In this document: in pieces, positions 8,393 through 17,345 of the stretch
Layout: every line of letters begins with the position of its first letter
How positions within the stretch are numbered: position 1 is the stretch's first letter
Origin: Micrococcus cohnii
GTDB taxonomy: Bacteria > Actinomycetota > Actinomycetes > Actinomycetales > Micrococcaceae
Assembly: GCF_014205175.1 (NCBI RefSeq)
Contig: NZ_JACHNA010000001.1
Span: 186,001 to 250,000 of the forward strand
Reading direction: 5' to 3'
Length of the DNA stretch: 64,000 nt
The notes under the pieces: generated by a model
Seen by the model: only the letters and a program-made list of their open reading frames with translations
The model's database searches: none
What the model was told of the DNA's origin: nothing
Translations under genes and position numbers: made by a program

Positions 8393-9091
8393 TCAGCACG
8401 CGGCGTTGGAGGAATCCCACAAGCGGGCCAGGCTGACGCCGAGCTCGGCGCACTGCGCGCGCAGCGTCGACACGGACAGGCCGATGACGGCGTTCGGGTC
8501 CCCCTCGACGCCGTCGACTAGGGCCGCACCGGCGCCGTCGATCGTGAACGCCCCCGCGCAGTGCAGCGGCTCGCCGGTCGCCACGTAGGCCGCCAGCGTC
8601 GCCTCGTCCGCCTCGGCGAAGCGGACCACGGCCGAGACCACCGTCTCGCTCGATCCCCGCAGTCGACCGGAGGAGTCGAGCAGGCCGACCCACTGGCCGG
8701 TGTGCAGCGTGCCGGTGCGTCCCGCCTGCCTCCGCCACCGGGCCAGGGCGACCTCGGGCTCGTACGGCTTGCCGTGGGCGTTGCCGTCGAGCTCGAACAC
8801 CGAGTCGCAGCCGATGACGATCGTGCCGCCGGATCCGGCCTCGTCCTCGGCGGCGAGCTGTGCGGCCACGTTCTCACCCTTGGCCGCGGCCAGCAGGCCG
8901 GCCAGCTCGGCGGGCGTCGCCTCGGGGGAGCGCGCCCCCACCGCCTCTTCGTCCACCATCGAGACGGCGACGCGGAACGGCAGTCGGGCTCGCGTGAGCA
9001 CCTGGGCTCGCGCGGGTGAGGCGGAGCCGAGCACCAGCGTGACCGGGGCCGGATCGCCCCGGCCGGCTGCGGGGTCGCCGGGCGTGCTCAT
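8393..9091 (-). CDS. maf: Maf family nucleotide pyrophosphatase
   Basis: Maf proteins hydrolyse non-canonical or modified nucleoside triphosphates. The 232-residue product has the family N-terminal LVLGSASPAR motif at about residues 18-27, a VDEE acidic patch, GCDSVFELDG near 100 (cf. the usual D(T/S)VV motif) and KPYEP. ATG 9091 overlaps the stop of the upstream peptidase gene (ATGA), implying translational coupling. The product ends with a cysteine-containing tail (NAAC). Confidence 0.88.
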   Translation of the reverse strand: MSTPGDPAAGRGDPAPVTLVLGSASPARAQVLTRARLPFRVAVSMVDEEAVGARSPEATPAELAGLLAAAKGENVAAQLAAEDEAGSGGTIVIGCDSVFELDGNAHGKPYEPEVALARWRRQAGRTGTLHTGQWVGLLDSSGRLRGSSETVVSAVVRFAEADEATLAAYVATGEPLHCAGAFTIDGAGAALVDGVEGDPNAVIGLSVSTLRAQCAELGVSLARLWDSSNAAC

Positions 9092-10770
9092 CGCAGGGCC
9101 TCCCGGAGGGTGTCCAGACCCATCGAGCCCAGACGCAGAGCCCGGGTGTGGAATGCCTTGAGGTCGAAGTCGGCTCCCTCGCGCGCCTCGTGTTCGGCCC
9201 GGATCTGCTCCCAGATGCGCTGGCCGACCTTGTAGGACGGCGCCTGCCCCGGCCAGCCGAGGTACCGGGTGAACTCGAAGCGCCGCTGGCCCTCGGAGAT
9301 GTTCAGGTGCTTGGACAGGAACTCGTAGCCCTTCTGCGGGTCCCACGCGCCGCCGCCCACCGAGGCAGGCGCCTCGAAACCGCAGTGGTAGCCGATGTCG
9401 AACACAACGCGAGCGGCGCGCATGCGCTGCATGTCGAGCATGCCCAGGTGGTCGCCGGCGTCCTCGAGGAAGCCGAACTCCTCCATGAGGCGTTCGGCGT
9501 ACAGCGCCCAGCCCTCCCCGTGCCCGGACGTCCAGCACGCCGTGCGACGCCACGCGTTGAGCTCCTCGCGGGCCATCATGGCGGTGGCGATCTGCAGGTG
9601 GTGGCCGGGAACCCCCTCGTGGTAGACGGTCGTGGTCTCGGCCCACGTCGTGAACTCGTTCTCGCCGGCGGGGACGGACCACCACATGCGGCCTGGCCGG
9701 GAGAAGTCCTCGGACGGGCCGGTGTAGTAGATGCCGCCCTCCTGCGTCGGCGCGATCATGCACTCGATCCGGTCCATGGGGGAGGGGATCTCGAAGTGCT
9801 CTCGCATGCGCTCCAGGGCCCGGTCGGAGAGGCCCTGCATCCACGAACGCAGCGCCTCGGTGCCCGAGAGCTGGCGGGCCGGGTCCCCGTCGAGGATCTG
9901 CCGGGCCTGGTCGATCGAGGCGCCCGGACGGATGCGCTCGGCGTCCTGCTCCTGGGCGGCGATGATGCGGGCCAGCTCGTCCTGGCCCCAGGCGTAGGTC
10001 TCTTCGAGGTCGATGCGCGCGCCCAGGAACTGCCGCGATGCCAGGGCGTAGTGTTCCTGGCCGACGGCGTCCTCTGCGGGGGCGTGCGGGCGCAGGCCGG
10101 TCTCGAGTGCCTCCGCGAACTCGGCATACGCGGCCGCGGCGGTGGCGACGCCGCGCTCGATCCTGCTGTGCAGGGCCTGCGGCACGGCGTCGGCGGTGCG
10201 GGCACGGTCGAGCAGGCTCGGGAAGAACCCGCCGACGGCGACGTGGGCCCGGGCCTGGTCGATCACGATGTCCACCTGCCGGGCGGCCGCGACGTGGCCG
10301 GCCTCACGCGAGGCGAGCAGCGACTGCGTGTAGCCGGACAACGCCGCGGGGAGGTTCTCCAGACGACCGCCGATGTGCTCCCAGTGCTCGGTCGTGTCCG
10401 TTGGCATCAGGTCGAAGATCGCGCGGATCCCCTGGGCCGGGGACGCGATGTTGTTCAGTACGGTGCGTCCCGTGGCGTGGAGTTCGCGCTCGAGGCCGAT
10501 CCGCTCCTGCATGGCGGCCTTGGTGACGCGGTCCACGTCGTCGGTCGGCTCCAGGCGGTCGAGGTCCTCCAGTAGCCGGCGGTTCAGCTCGTCGAGGGCG
10601 GCGGCGCCGGTGGGGGAGTAGTCGCCATACTCGGTCTCGTGACCGGGCAGGCCGAGGCTCGTGGCCTCCTCGGGCCGCAGGGTGAGCACGTCATGATGGT
10701 GCTGTTCGGCCCGAGCGTCGATGGCCGATGGCGTGCGCGGGGCGTCGAGGCGGGGTGTGGGCTGCGTCAT
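9088..10770 (-). CDS. DUF885 family metallopeptidase-like protein
   Basis: A 560-residue cytosolic protein (no signal peptide) of the DUF885 family, predicted zinc carboxypeptidase-like hydrolases. The zinc motif HEGVPGHH (HExxH type with an extra His) lies near residue 390, followed by SGHGEGWALYAE, whose glutamates are likely further metal ligands. The substrate is unknown. ATG 10770 is supported by TAGACT 7 nt upstream. It ends in an ATGA overlap with maf, so the two form an operon. Confidence 0.85.
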   Translation of the reverse strand: MTQPTPRLDAPRTPSAIDARAEQHHHDVLTLRPEEATSLGLPGHETEYGDYSPTGAAALDELNRRLLEDLDRLEPTDDVDRVTKAAMQERIGLERELHATGRTVLNNIASPAQGIRAIFDLMPTDTTEHWEHIGGRLENLPAALSGYTQSLLASREAGHVAAARQVDIVIDQARAHVAVGGFFPSLLDRARTADAVPQALHSRIERGVATAAAAYAEFAEALETGLRPHAPAEDAVGQEHYALASRQFLGARIDLEETYAWGQDELARIIAAQEQDAERIRPGASIDQARQILDGDPARQLSGTEALRSWMQGLSDRALERMREHFEIPSPMDRIECMIAPTQEGGIYYTGPSEDFSRPGRMWWSVPAGENEFTTWAETTTVYHEGVPGHHLQIATAMMAREELNAWRRTACWTSGHGEGWALYAERLMEEFGFLEDAGDHLGMLDMQRMRAARVVFDIGYHCGFEAPASVGGGAWDPQKGYEFLSKHLNISEGQRRFEFTRYLGWPGQAPSYKVGQRIWEQIRAEHEAREGADFDLKAFHTRALRLGSMGLDTLREALR

Positions 10771-10777
10771 GGCCGAC

Positions 10778-10783
10778 AGTCTA
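10778..10783 (-). promoter_or_regulatory. -10 box TAGACT for the DUF885-maf operon
   Basis: Minus-strand TAGACT is followed after 7 nt by ATG 10770, consistent with leaderless transcription of the operon. Confidence 0.5.
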
Positions 10784-10838
10784 GGCGCCCCGCCCGTCGG
10801 CGTGGGCGCAGGGGCGGGGAGCGTCGGTCGATCCCGGG

Positions 10839-11807
10839 TCAGGAACGGTAGCCGTGCGAGCGCAGCTCGCGACGCAGCCGCCGGTATTCGGCGAAGGTCG
10901 CCCGCGGCTGCGAGAGCTTCTTCTTGAGGCGGTTCAGGCGGGCGCGACGGATCTCTGCGGGGCTCGCCTCCGCGCTCAGGGACGGCGCCGAGTAGGCCAG
11001 CCCGTCGGCGCTCGGCGCCACCGCGGCCAGCGCCATGCGCACCTTGAGGCGCCACGGGGCGTGGACCAGCTGGGCCAGGCGCAGTGTTCCGGGATGCTCG
11101 GTGTGCGTGATCAAGAGCCATTCCCGAGGCGGCGTGCCGTAGGCATCCCAGTCCGGCGTGGGCTCGTCGTCGGGCTGGGTGCGCTCGAAGAACGGACGCA
11201 GGGCCGGCAGCGCCCCCATGGCCTCGGCGGCGGCGAACGTCTCGCGACGCTCCTCGCGCTGGGAGCGCCAGCGCAGCTCCACCGAGGTCAGCAGCGTGTC
11301 GTGCCGGTGCTGCCAGGGCTCCCGCAGCGCGGTGAGCAGCAGGAGCACGCGGTGGTGCGCCGGGGACGGCACCCGCACGGGAGTGTGCGCCAGCTCGACA
11401 CGGTCGACGGCAGGCCAGAGGGCGTCGAACGCCTGGCGGCCGTCGCGTGCCATGCCGGGATACCAACGGTGCACGTCCACGGTGCAGGGCCAGGAGTCGT
11501 GGATCATCGTCACCGCGTGGAGCGGGAAGATCCCCAGGCGATCATCGGCCGGCACGGGGCGCCAGCCGTGCTGGCCCATCGCCGCGAGCAGCGCATCGAG
11601 GTCGTCCGGGTGGGGGAGCACATCGACGTCCATCGAGTCGCGGCGAGGGCGCAGCCCCTGCAGGGCGGCCGCGGGGCCCTTGATCGTGAGGGTGCGCAGT
11701 CCGTGCTGGTCGGCGATCCGCTCGATGAGCACGGACACCAGCGGCACGCCGGCCTCGGCGGGGAGGCCGGCGTCCCACTTGGACGTCGCGGCGCGCTGTC
11801 CGGTCAC
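10839..11807 (-). CDS. Nucleotidyltransferase family protein (PF14907-like)
   Basis: A 322-residue protein. The segment LTIKGPAAALQG and then SMDVDVLPHPDDL (about residues 35-65) matches the K-G plus RxxxDxDxLV pattern of the uncharacterised nucleotidyltransferase family often found in exopolysaccharide and peptide-modification clusters. The C-terminus is strongly basic. GTG 11807 overlaps the stop codon of the tyrosine kinase gene (GTGA), so it is translationally coupled to it. Its role in surface polysaccharide assembly is inferred from this coupling; the substrate is unknown. Confidence 0.7.
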   Translation of the reverse strand: MTGQRAATSKWDAGLPAEAGVPLVSVLIERIADQHGLRTLTIKGPAAALQGLRPRRDSMDVDVLPHPDDLDALLAAMGQHGWRPVPADDRLGIFPLHAVTMIHDSWPCTVDVHRWYPGMARDGRQAFDALWPAVDRVELAHTPVRVPSPAHHRVLLLLTALREPWQHRHDTLLTSVELRWRSQREERRETFAAAEAMGALPALRPFFERTQPDDEPTPDWDAYGTPPREWLLITHTEHPGTLRLAQLVHAPWRLKVRMALAAVAPSADGLAYSAPSLSAEASPAEIRRARLNRLKKKLSQPRATFAEYRRLRRELRSHGYRS

Positions 11808-13387
11808 TTCGACGAGCGGCGGCGCCGCTTCTTCTTCGTCGGGGCCGCGGCGCCGTCCTCGCCCTCGGGGCGGCTCTCGTAGGCGTCCGCGTAGTAACCG
11901 CCGTAGTACTGGTAATAGCTGGCCTGGCTGCCCTTGGTCGGGACCTGGTTGAGCACGGTGCCCAGCAGCTTGGCCCGGACCTTCTTGAGGTTGTCCGCGG
12001 CCTTCGAGATTGCGTCGACGTTGGTCGACCCGGCCTTCACCACCAGGATGCAGCCGTCGTAGCGGGCCGCGAGGATCGCGGCGTCGGTGACGGGCAGCAG
12101 CGGCGGCGCGTCGATGATGACCATCGAGTCCTGGGCCAGGCCCTGCACGAGCTGATCGAAGCGGCTGGAGGCGAGGATCTCCGAGGGGTTCGGGGGCACA
12201 GAGCCGCCGGCGAGCACGCGCAGGGCCGGATGACCGGGCACCTCCTGCAGCACGTCCTCCGGGTAGGCGTTGCCGACGACGACGTTCGTCAGACCGACGG
12301 TGTTCACGAGGCCGAAGGCGCGAGCCACGACCGGGCGGCGCAGATCGGCGTCGATCAGGACGGTCGGGATGTTCGACTGCGCGAGCGTGAGTGCGAGGTT
12401 CGTCGAGATGGTCGACTTGCCCTCGCCGGGCACCGACGAGGACACGACGATCACGCGCGGCGGATTGTCCGGGTTCATGAACTGCAGGTTGGTGCGCAGC
12501 TCCTTGAAGGACTCGGTGATGCGGAAGCGCTCGCGGCGCTCCTTGGAGCCGACCTCGCCGGCCTCGGCCTCGTCCCGGGCGAGCAGCGCGCGGGTGGCGC
12601 CGTCCTCGTCGGGGTTCTTGACGCCCTTGCGCACGAGCGGCACTGAGGCCAGCACGGGCGCCTTGACGCGCTCCTCGAGCGCGGAGGCGGACTTGATGCG
12701 CCGGTCCAGGATGGTGCGCAGGGCAGCGATGCCCAGACCGACCGCCAGGCCGGCGGCCAGGCCCACGAGCAGAGCCAGGGGGATGTTCGGGGAGAACGGG
12801 GCCGAGGGCTTGGTCGCTTCGACCAGCTGCTGCACCTTGATGATGGACGACTTCGAGCCGCCCTCCGTGACGCCCTTCTCGTCCACGGACGTGCCGCCGT
12901 TTTCGACCCGGTCCACCTCTTCGGCGAGCCCCTTCACCCATGCGTTGGAGAGCGCGGCGGCGGCGTCGGGAGTCGGCGCGACAACCTCGACCTGCATCTG
13001 GGCGGTGTCCTTGGGCACGGTGACGGAGACGGAGCTGAGCGCGCGGGCCGACGTGACGTCCAGGCCGGAGTGCTTGACGGCCTTGTCCGCCACGGCCGAG
13101 GACTTGGCCAGCTGCTCGTACTGCACGGCCTTCGACTTGGCGAGGTTGTCGGCGGTCAGTGCGACGCCGAGGTTCTCGCTCGATCCGGCGGTCACGACGG
13201 CCGTCGTGGTGGCCTTGTACGTCCTCGGCTGCATGAGGGCCCATCCGGCCGCGAGGAGAACGCCGATGAGGGCCGAGGCCAGGATCGTCTTCCAGTGGTT
13301 CCGCAGAAGCTGGATCACATCGCGGACCGGCGAGGAGGTCTGTTCCCCGGGGGTCGGGTTCTCCGTGGCGGGAGGGTTCTGAATCAC
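11804..13387 (-). CDS. Polysaccharide co-polymerase / BY-type protein tyrosine kinase
   Basis: Wzc/CapB-like regulator of capsule or exopolysaccharide chain assembly at the membrane. A Wzz domain is bounded by membrane segments at about residues 32-52 and 203-224. The C-terminal kinase carries Walker A SVPGEGKST (318-326), A' VLIDAD (343-348) and B VIIDAP (423-428). The tail has a tyrosine cluster (491-503, seven Tyr) for autophosphorylation, then a Lys/Arg run. GTG 13387 is preferred because GAGGAC lies 6 nt before it; an ATG at 13432 would add 15 residues. Neighbours are a nucleotidyltransferase (overlapping) and a PqqD-like protein, but no glycosyltransferases or flippase. Confidence 0.85.
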   Translation of the reverse strand: MIQNPPATENPTPGEQTSSPVRDVIQLLRNHWKTILASALIGVLLAAGWALMQPRTYKATTTAVVTAGSSENLGVALTADNLAKSKAVQYEQLAKSSAVADKAVKHSGLDVTSARALSSVSVTVPKDTAQMQVEVVAPTPDAAAALSNAWVKGLAEEVDRVENGGTSVDEKGVTEGGSKSSIIKVQQLVEATKPSAPFSPNIPLALLVGLAAGLAVGLGIAALRTILDRRIKSASALEERVKAPVLASVPLVRKGVKNPDEDGATRALLARDEAEAGEVGSKERRERFRITESFKELRTNLQFMNPDNPPRVIVVSSSVPGEGKSTISTNLALTLAQSNIPTVLIDADLRRPVVARAFGLVNTVGLTNVVVGNAYPEDVLQEVPGHPALRVLAGGSVPPNPSEILASSRFDQLVQGLAQDSMVIIDAPPLLPVTDAAILAARYDGCILVVKAGSTNVDAISKAADNLKKVRAKLLGTVLNQVPTKGSQASYYQYYGGYYADAYESRPEGEDGAAAPTKKKRRRRSSK

Positions 13388-13497
13388 TGAGTTGTCCTCA
13401 CAGACGCGGGCTCGTGGGTGTCGGGACGCCATGGTGCCGGGCCCAGCACGCAGGCTCGAGGGCCGGCAGCGGCCCGGGGCCCCGAGGTATCCCCAGC

Positions 13498-13503
13498 AGT
13501 GTA
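13498..13503 (-). promoter_or_regulatory. Putative -10 box (TACACT) of the tyrosine kinase gene
   Basis: Minus-strand TACACT lies about 110 nt upstream of GTG 13387, implying a leader of around 100 nt. No recognisable riboswitch is seen in that leader. Confidence 0.35.
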
Positions 13504-13551
13504 GCGGTCACCGCTGCGCGAGGCGTCGGGGACGGGGCGGCAGCGGCGGGA

Positions 13552-13821
13552 TCAGGCGGAGGGCTCGTCTCGGATGAGACCCCACTCACGCAGGGACCTC
13601 AGGTGAGCCGTCACGGCGGTGAGAAGACCCGCCCGGTCCAGACCGTCGACGTCGCCGATCTCGTCGACGATCTGCTCGGCCGCGCGGGGCGTCTGCACCA
13701 GCTCCCAGACGAGCACCGCGGCGTCCTGCAGGACGATGGCCTCGTCGCGGTCGGGGGGCAGCACGTAGCGGCGGCCGTCACGGGCGTCATGCCACGGCAC
13801 GGGGACCTGGGTGTAGCGCAT
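13552..13821 (-). CDS. Small PqqD-like (RRE-type) protein
   Basis: An 89-residue acidic protein with the PqqD-like pattern: a beta segment (RRYVLPPDRDEAIVL), then VWELVQTPRAAEQIVDEI and a C-terminal helical part ending LREWGLIRDE. PqqD-like folds bind leader peptides of modified peptides or act as adaptors in polysaccharide clusters. No precursor peptide or radical SAM gene is nearby. ATG 13821 has TAGACT 7 nt upstream. It lies just before the tyrosine kinase gene on the same strand. The assignment rests on pattern resemblance, so confidence is moderate. Confidence 0.55.
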   Translation of the reverse strand: MRYTQVPVPWHDARDGRRYVLPPDRDEAIVLQDAAVLVWELVQTPRAAEQIVDEIGDVDGLDRAGLLTAVTAHLRSLREWGLIRDEPSA

Positions 13822-13828
13822 GGCGGCG

Positions 13829-13834
13829 AGTCTA
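13829..13834 (-). promoter_or_regulatory. -10 box TAGACT for the PqqD-like gene
   Basis: Minus-strand TAGACT with exactly 7 nt to ATG 13821, the same leaderless spacing as at 3324, 10778 and 495. Confidence 0.5.
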
Positions 13835-13845
13835 GTCAGGCGCGG

Positions 13846-14169
13846 TCACTGCGGCCCGGCGGCATCGCGCCACTGGCCGGCGCCGGGCCGGGCCCACAGG
13901 CCGAGACGGCGACGGCGCTCCAGGGTGCGATCGATGCCGCGCGGACCACGCGGGGACACACGCTCGCGTGGCGACGCGGCCGCGGCCTGCTCGTCGGTGT
14001 TCGGCAGCTGGGCCAGCAGCGCGGTGAGTGCGGCCATCTCCTCGGGCTCGAGCTGGGCTCCGCTGATGCGCAGCTGCTCCTCGACCTCGCCGACCGCCTC
14101 GTCGGGGCCGACGCCGTCGTCGGACGACGGCTCGACGGGAGGGTCCGGATGCTCGTCGTGGGGGCTCAC
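13846..14169 (-). CDS. Acyl-CoA carboxylase epsilon subunit-like protein
   Basis: A 107-residue protein. The segment [20 protein letters not shown] (about 35-54) matches the short epsilon-subunit domain (PF13822) that in actinobacteria tethers the alpha and beta chains of acyl-CoA carboxylase. The rest is acidic then basic low-complexity, ending with [11 protein letters not shown], as is usual. GTG 14169 overlaps the stop of the beta-subunit gene (GTGA), so the two are co-translated. Confidence 0.82.
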   Translation of the reverse strand: MSPHDEHPDPPVEPSSDDGVGPDEAVGEVEEQLRISGAQLEPEEMAALTALLAQLPNTDEQAAAASPRERVSPRGPRGIDRTLERRRRLGLWARPGAGQWRDAAGPQ

Positions 14170-15752
14170 AGCGGCATGTTCCCATGCTTCTTGGCCGGAC
14201 GCGCCTCGCGCTTGTGCAGTGTGGCGTGCAGGGTGCGCACCAGCTGCGACCGCGTGTGCGAGGGCGGGATGACCGCGTCCACGTAGCCCAGGTCTGCGGC
14301 CTGATACGGGTTCAGCAGCTCGGCTTCGTAGTCCTCGACCAGCCCGGCGCGCTTGGCTTCGACGTCCTCGCCGGCCTGTTCGGCGGCCTTCAGATCGCGC
14401 CGGTAGAGGATGTTGACGGCGCCCTGCGGGCCCATCACGCCGATCTGCGCGGTCGGCCAGGCCAGGTTCAGGTCCGCGCCGAGCTTCTTGGAGCCCATCA
14501 CGATGTAGGCGCCGCCGAAGGCCTTGCGGGTGATCACGGTCAGCTTCGGCACGGTCGCCTCGGCGTAGGCGTAGATGAGCTTGGCGCCTCGACGGATGAT
14601 GCCGCTGAACTCCTGCTCGGTGCCCGGCAGGAAGCCGGGCACATCGACGAACGTGAGGATCGGGATGTTGAACGCGTCGCACAGTCGCACGAAGCGCGCG
14701 GCCTTCTCGGAGGCGGCGATGTCCAGGGTGCCGGCGAACTGCATCGGCTGGTTGGCGACGATCCCGACGCTCATGCCGTCGACGCGGGCCAGGGCCGTGA
14801 TCACGTTCGGCGCGTAGAGCTCCTGCAGCTGCAGCATGTGGCCGTCGTCGACGATCGAGCCGATCACCTCGCGCATGTCGTAGGGTTGGTTGGCCGAATC
14901 GGGGATCAGGGTGTCGAGCACTTCGTCCTCGGCAGTGACCTCGGTCGGCGAGTCGGCCTCGAATGCGGGCGCCTCGGCGAGGTTGTTCGAGGGCAGGAAC
15001 TCGAGCAGCTCCTGCACGTAGGCGATCGCGTCCTCTTCGGAGTCGGCCATGTAGTGGGCCGTTCCGGAGGTCGAGTTGTGCGAGTGGGCGCCGCCGAGCG
15101 TCTCCATGTCGACGTCCTCGCCCGTGACGGTCTTGATGACGTCGGGGCCGGTGATGAACATGTGCGAGGTCTTGTCCACCATGACGACCACGTCGGTCAA
15201 GGCGGGCGAGTAGGCGGCGCCGCCGGCCGAGGGGCCCATGATCAGCGAGATCTGCGGAACCAGGCCGGAGGCCATCACGTTGCCGCGAAAGATGTCCGCG
15301 AACTGGGCCAGGGATGCGACGCCTTCCTGGATGCGGGCGCCGCCGCCGTCGAGGATGCCGACCACGGGGCATCCATTGCGCAGGGCGAACTCCTGCACCT
15401 TCACGATCTTCTGGCCGTTGCGCTCGGACAGGGACCCGCCGAATACCGTGAAGTCCTGGGCGTACACGGCGACCTGGCGGCCGTCGACGGTGCCGAACCC
15501 GGAGACGACGCCGTCGCCGGCCGGGTGCTTGGCGTCCATGCCGAACGCCGTGGTGCGGTGCACGGCCAGGGCGTCCAGCTCGACGAACGATCCCTCGTCC
15601 AGCAGCATCTCGATCCGCTCACGGGCGGTGCCCTTGCCTCGGGCGTGCTGGCGCTCCACGGCGGCCTCGCCGCCGGGTGCCTGCGTGGCGGCCATGCGCT
15701 CCTGCAGGTCCTCCAGTCGTCCGGCGGTGGTTCTCAGGTCGGGTCCGGTCAC
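14166..15752 (-). CDS. Acyl-CoA carboxylase beta subunit (carboxyltransferase)
   Basis: Transfers the carboxyl group from biotin to acetyl- or propionyl-CoA. The 528-residue product has the two crotonase-like halves of the PccB/AccD5 family: [20 protein letters not shown] near the N-terminus, [17 protein letters not shown] (about 125-141), [13 protein letters not shown] (about 170), then [13 protein letters not shown] and [11 protein letters not shown]. It ends KKHGNMPL, a conserved tail. GTG 15752 with GAGGAG 9 nt upstream is preferred to an ATG at 15827. The epsilon gene overlaps its end and the biotin ligase gene is divergent. Which acyl-CoA it prefers cannot be read directly. Confidence 0.9.
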   Translation of the reverse strand: MTGPDLRTTAGRLEDLQERMAATQAPGGEAAVERQHARGKGTARERIEMLLDEGSFVELDALAVHRTTAFGMDAKHPAGDGVVSGFGTVDGRQVAVYAQDFTVFGGSLSERNGQKIVKVQEFALRNGCPVVGILDGGGARIQEGVASLAQFADIFRGNVMASGLVPQISLIMGPSAGGAAYSPALTDVVVMVDKTSHMFITGPDVIKTVTGEDVDMETLGGAHSHNSTSGTAHYMADSEEDAIAYVQELLEFLPSNNLAEAPAFEADSPTEVTAEDEVLDTLIPDSANQPYDMREVIGSIVDDGHMLQLQELYAPNVITALARVDGMSVGIVANQPMQFAGTLDIAASEKAARFVRLCDAFNIPILTFVDVPGFLPGTEQEFSGIIRRGAKLIYAYAEATVPKLTVITRKAFGGAYIVMGSKKLGADLNLAWPTAQIGVMGPQGAVNILYRRDLKAAEQAGEDVEAKRAGLVEDYEAELLNPYQAADLGYVDAVIPPSHTRSQLVRTLHATLHKREARPAKKHGNMPL

Positions 15753-15881
15753 GGGTGGGTGCTCCTCGCCTGCGGTCAGCGGTCGGTGGGTGGCGGACGG
15801 GGCCGACCGCGTGGTCGAGTCCCACAATCCGCCCCGCCGCGCTGGCGGCCCGTCAGGACCGGCGGCGGCGGTCTGGAGCGC

Positions 15882-15887
15882 AGTCTA
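15882..15887 (-). promoter_or_regulatory. Putative -10 box TAGACT for the carboxylase beta-epsilon operon
   Basis: Minus-strand TAGACT about 130 nt upstream of GTG 15752, suggesting a leader of some 120 nt. It sits in the divergent region shared with birA. Confidence 0.35.
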
Positions 15888-15944
15888 CGCGGCGGCTGAG
15901 CCTCGGCCCCGCTGAAGGAATCCTCCAGCACCGTGCGTGTGCGC

Positions 15945-15950
15945 TATACC
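15945..15950 (+). promoter_or_regulatory. Putative -10 box TATACC for leaderless birA
   Basis: TATACC is 7 nt before ATG 15958. No good Shine-Dalgarno precedes the start. Confidence 0.4.
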
Positions 15951-15957
15951 TGGGGGC

Positions 15958-16809
15958 ATGACCGAGATGATCTGGCTGGACTCCGTCGACTCCACTCAGG
16001 ACGAAGCCCTGCGCCGGCTGTCCGAGGACCCCGCGTCGCTGCCCCACGGCACCGCCCTGGCGACGGCCGACCAGCAGGCCGGCCGCGGACGCAGCGGCCG
16101 AGTCTGGACCGCGCCGCGTGGCTCGGGCCTCGCGCTGACGCTCGTGCTGCGCCCGGGTGAGCTGCCGCGTCCAGTGGGGCACCAGCATTGGAGCTGGGTG
16201 TCGCTCGTGGCGTCCGCGACGCTCGCCGGTGAGCTCGAGGCCCTCGGCGTGCCGACGCATGTGAAGTGGCCCAACGACGTGCTGACCACCGACGGGAGGA
16301 AGCTGTGCGGCGTGCTGGCGGCGGTGGGTCCGGGTGACTCGCTCGTGTTGGGCATGGGGGTGAACCTGGACCACAGCGCCGGCGCGCCGGTGCCCACGGC
16401 CACGGCCATCGCCGACTGGGCGCCGCGGGGACAGGTCCCCGAGGCGCCTGAGCTGGCCGAGCGGCTGCGGGACGCGGTTCTGCACGCTCTGCAGGACTGG
16501 GCCGCGGCCCTGCCTGAGGGACCGGAGCCGATCGACGGTACGGCGGCCGCGGTGGCCGGCGTCGTCGAACGCATCTCGACGCTGGGGCGTCGGGTGCGCG
16601 CGGAGCTGCCCGGCGGCGGCTCCTTCGAAGGCGAGGCGACCGGCCTCGGGCCCGGCGGCACACTCAAGGTGACGCCGACGACCGGCGGACGTGACGACGA
16701 CCATGAGAGGATGACCGGGCGCGAGATCAGCGCCGCCGACGTGGTGCATCTGCGCGGCGACGTCCACCGGGGCGGGGAGGACAGCCCTCAGCGTCCCCCC
16801 GGAGAGTGA
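15958..16809 (+). CDS. birA: Biotin-[acetyl-CoA-carboxylase] ligase (monofunctional)
   Basis: Activates biotin with ATP and attaches it to the carrier lysine of acyl-CoA carboxylase. The 283-residue product has the biotinyl-AMP loop GRGRSGRVWTAP (about residues 44-55), the KWPND motif (about 108) and KLCGVL, plus a C-terminal capping domain. There is no N-terminal helix-turn-helix, so it is a ligase but not a repressor. ATG 15958 is chosen for the TATACC box 7 nt upstream; an in-frame ATG at 15937 is less likely. It is divergent from the carboxylase beta gene and heads a plus-strand cluster. Confidence 0.9.
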   Translation: MTEMIWLDSVDSTQDEALRRLSEDPASLPHGTALATADQQAGRGRSGRVWTAPRGSGLALTLVLRPGELPRPVGHQHWSWVSLVASATLAGELEALGVPTHVKWPNDVLTTDGRKLCGVLAAVGPGDSLVLGMGVNLDHSAGAPVPTATAIADWAPRGQVPEAPELAERLRDAVLHALQDWAAALPEGPEPIDGTAAAVAGVVERISTLGRRVRAELPGGGSFEGEATGLGPGGTLKVTPTTGGRDDDHERMTGREISAADVVHLRGDVHRGGEDSPQRPPGE

Positions 16810-16826
16810 GAGAGGAAGGTCACCAC

Positions 16827-17345
16827 GTGCGCTTGCTGCCCGAGGAACACGTCATCGTGCGCACGCGCGCGCATCCGCGGGCGCTGCTGAGCGCGGCCGC
16901 GGTCCTCGTGGTCACCGCGGGTGTTCTGTCGTACGTGCTCGGCGTTCTGGCTCGTCCCGACCTCATCCCGGCGCTGGACCGGGCCTCGGGGGTGCTGGGA
17001 CTGCTCGCGTGGGTCGCGGCCGGAGTCGTCGTCCTGCTCGGCACCGTCCGCCCGGTGTGGCGCTGGCTGACCCGCCGGATCGTGCTCACCTCGCATCGGC
17101 TCGTCACGCACGCCGGTGTCGGCGGGGCGGCCACGCAGGCCATGCCTCTGCCCGCCATCGTGGCGGTGGACCGTCGCCTGCGCGGCAGCGGGGCCGGCGA
17201 CCTGCACCTGCGGTTCCAGGACGCGTACAACCAGGTGTACTGGCGCCTGACGAACGTGCCGGAGATGGAACGGTTCGAGCAGGTGCTCGCGGAGGCGACC
17301 CGCGCAGCCCGCGCGCAGGCGTACGTCGGTGGGGCGGTGCGCTGA
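16827..17345 (+). CDS. PH-like domain membrane protein
   Basis: A 172-residue protein with two hydrophobic segments (about residues 15-40 and 53-75) followed by a bacterial PH-like (bPH2) region: RRIVLTSHRLVTHAG, PLPAIVAVDRR, then LRFQDAYNQVYWRLTNVP. Such proteins are membrane-bound and of unknown function. GTG 16827 has AGGAAGG 7 nt upstream; an alternative GTG at 16806 would overlap the birA stop. Its stop overlaps the start of the adenylate cyclase gene (TGATG), suggesting a functional link to cAMP signalling or simple coupling. Confidence 0.7.
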   Translation: MRLLPEEHVIVRTRAHPRALLSAAAVLVVTAGVLSYVLGVLARPDLIPALDRASGVLGLLAWVAAGVVVLLGTVRPVWRWLTRRIVLTSHRLVTHAGVGGAATQAMPLPAIVAVDRRLRGSGAGDLHLRFQDAYNQVYWRLTNVPEMERFEQVLAEATRAARAQAYVGGAVR

